Both the position numbers and the translations under genes were made by a program. A DNA stretch of 64,000 nucleotides from Lachnospiraceae bacterium (GTDB lineage Bacteria > Bacillota > Clostridia > Lachnospirales > Lachnospiraceae), in the NCBI GenBank assembly GCA_021203145.1, contig JAJQBS010000030.1, forward strand, positions 26,624-90,623. The letters run 5' to 3'. The notes under the pieces were generated by a model. It had not been told where the DNA came from and searched no databases. It saw nothing but the letters and a program-made list of their open reading frames with translations. Positions within the stretch are counted from its first letter, which is position 1, and the number at the start of each line of letters is the position of its first letter. Below are positions 63,105 through 64,000 of this stretch, in pieces.

Positions 63105-64000
63105 TTAGTTTGTGATTGTAAGCTCGGTATCCTTGTCAAATACATGAATCTTGGATACATCGAGAGCAAACCTGGCCACATCACTGGTCCTTACCTGCGT
63201 ACGCGGATTTACTCTTGCGGTGAAGTTCGCGCCTTCCAGTGTGAAGTACAGATATACTTCCGCGCCGAGCAGCTCGTACACTTCGATCTTTGCTTCCAGT
63301 ACAGCACCATTCGCCTTAGCGATATCGTCTTCTTCATCAGAAAGATGCTCCGGACGAATGCCCATTACAACGGTCTTGCCATTGTAAGCTTTTACCTTCT
63401 CTGCCTTCTCAGCCGGAAGCTTAATGCTGGTGGAGCCAACCTTCAGGCTTACATCATTGCCCTTTACTTCTACGGTAGCGTCTACCATGTTCATCTGCGG
63501 GGATCCGATAAATCCTGCAACGAACAGATTGCCCGGCTTATTGTACAGATTCTGCGGGCTGTCTACCTGCTGCATAACGCCGTCCTTCATAACAACGATT
63601 CTGGTACCAAGCGTCATAGCCTCTGTCTGGTCATGTGTTACGTAGATGATGGTAGCGCCCAGTCTCTGATGCAGCTTGGAGATCTCGGTTCTCATCTGTA
63701 CACGGAGCTTTGCGTCCAGGTTGGACAGCGGCTCGTCCATCAGGAATACCTTCGGCTCACGTACGATAGCACGACCCATAGCAACACGCTGTCTCTGGCC
63801 GCCGGAAAGAGCCTTCGGCTTACGATCAAGGAGCTTCTCCAGGTCAAGGATCTTCGCTGCTTCTGTTACCTGCTTTTTGATCTGATCCTTCGGAACTTTT
63901 CTCAGCTTAAGGCTGAATGCCATGTTGTCATATACGGTCATATGTGGATACAGAGCGTAGCTCTGGAATACCATCGCGATATCTCTGTCCTTCGGCTCTA
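63105..64000 (-). CDS. Sugar ABC transporter ATP-binding protein (UgpC/MsmX type, 5' end outside window)
   Basis: Visible part of about 298 codons. The Walker A region is outside; Q-loop MVFQSYALYPHMTVYDNMAF, signature LSGGQRQR, Walker B VFLMDEPLSNLDAKLR and H-loop VTHDQTEAMTL are clear. The C-terminal regulatory domain with MGIRPEHL is typical of the MalK/UgpC/MsmX group, shared energizers of several carbohydrate importers. Codon use is smoother and less repeat-laden than its neighbours, consistent with a highly expressed gene. Confidence 0.93.
   Translation of the reverse strand, partial: EPKDRDIAMVFQSYALYPHMTVYDNMAFSLKLRKVPKDQIKKQVTEAAKILDLEKLLDRKPKALSGGQRQRVAMGRAIVREPKVFLMDEPLSNLDAKLRVQMRTEISKLHQRLGATIIYVTHDQTEAMTLGTRIVVMKDGVMQQVDSPQNLYNKPGNLFVAGFIGSPQMNMVDATVEVKGNDVSLKVGSTSIKLPAEKAEKVKAYNGKTVVMGIRPEHLSDEEDDIAKANGAVLEAKIEVYELLGAEVYLYFTLEGANFTARVNPRTQVRTSDVARFALDVSKIHVFDKDTELTITN

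Noticed and set aside
1..64000. Genome-wide reading of TAG as glutamine
   Set aside because: TAG ends many normal-length genes here (PHP, AAA ATPase, foldase, galK, DUF5711, LysM, HgdB-like). In most of them a new stop follows soon or the extension has no homologous look.

Overview
The window looks like chromosome of a spore-forming Lachnospiraceae-type Clostridia bacterium. The signs are a YyaC spore protein, a Bacillus-type large SRP RNA, the conserved Firmicutes order decarboxylase - nucleotide kinase - holB - ricT - trmN6 - rsmI, consensus sigma-A promoters that nearly all have 17-bp spacers, and many exported proteins with Thr-Glu (TETETE) tracts. Base composition is moderately GC-rich. 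Most genes lie on the minus strand. No prophage, insertion sequence or CRISPR array was seen.

Region by region: 1-7931 is a cell-surface block. It holds a Dlt/Alg-like acylation operon (SH3 protein, MBOAT acyltransferase, SGNH-like protein, acyl carrier protein, AMP-forming ligase), two secreted transglutaminase-like proteins and a related secreted protein with wall-binding-type repeats. 8429-13943 has a PHP phosphoesterase, an AAA ATPase with a nuclease-like tail, serA, and the two halves of a serine/threonine exporter. 14026-15631 is a self-contained HTH plus HipA-like kinase module with its own promoter and operator-like palindrome. 15670-23317 is the conserved rsmI-trmN6-ricT-holB-kinase-decarboxylase-deacetylase block. 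23531-29343 has a secreted trigger-factor-like foldase, a membrane protein, DUF1934, murI, a YigZ protein and an M18 aminopeptidase. 29630-33946 has a class A penicillin-binding protein interrupted by an in-frame TAG, and an Rpn-type nuclease. 34034-36810 has SRP RNA, tadA, tRNA-Ser(CGA) and galK. 37082-46000 has an ABC-class ATPase, CvpA, DUF5711 and LysM proteins, yyaC, recR and ybaB. 45852-49241 is a 2-hydroxyacyl-CoA dehydratase-like pair whose activase is also split by TAG. 49483-50952 is an Rrf2 regulator with cysK. 51045-59745 is a five-gene MacAB-like ABC efflux operon with very large acidic low-complexity insertions. 60204-64000 is ftsH-DUF1292 and a sugar ABC ATPase that runs off the window.

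Three patterns cross gene boundaries. First, 33-49 bp minisatellites occur both inside conserved enzymes, always in frame, and at gene ends. Second, there are at least three dispersed intergenic repeat families: a promoter-proximal palindrome in five copies, an 80-bp repeat in three copies, and a terminator-adjacent repeat in two copies. Third, in-frame TAG codons interrupt two otherwise intact genes and separate the HTH and HipA-like frames. The strongest candidates for something undescribed are the promoter palindrome family, the HTH/HipA-like module and the efflux operon whose lipoprotein and permease share a repeat motif.
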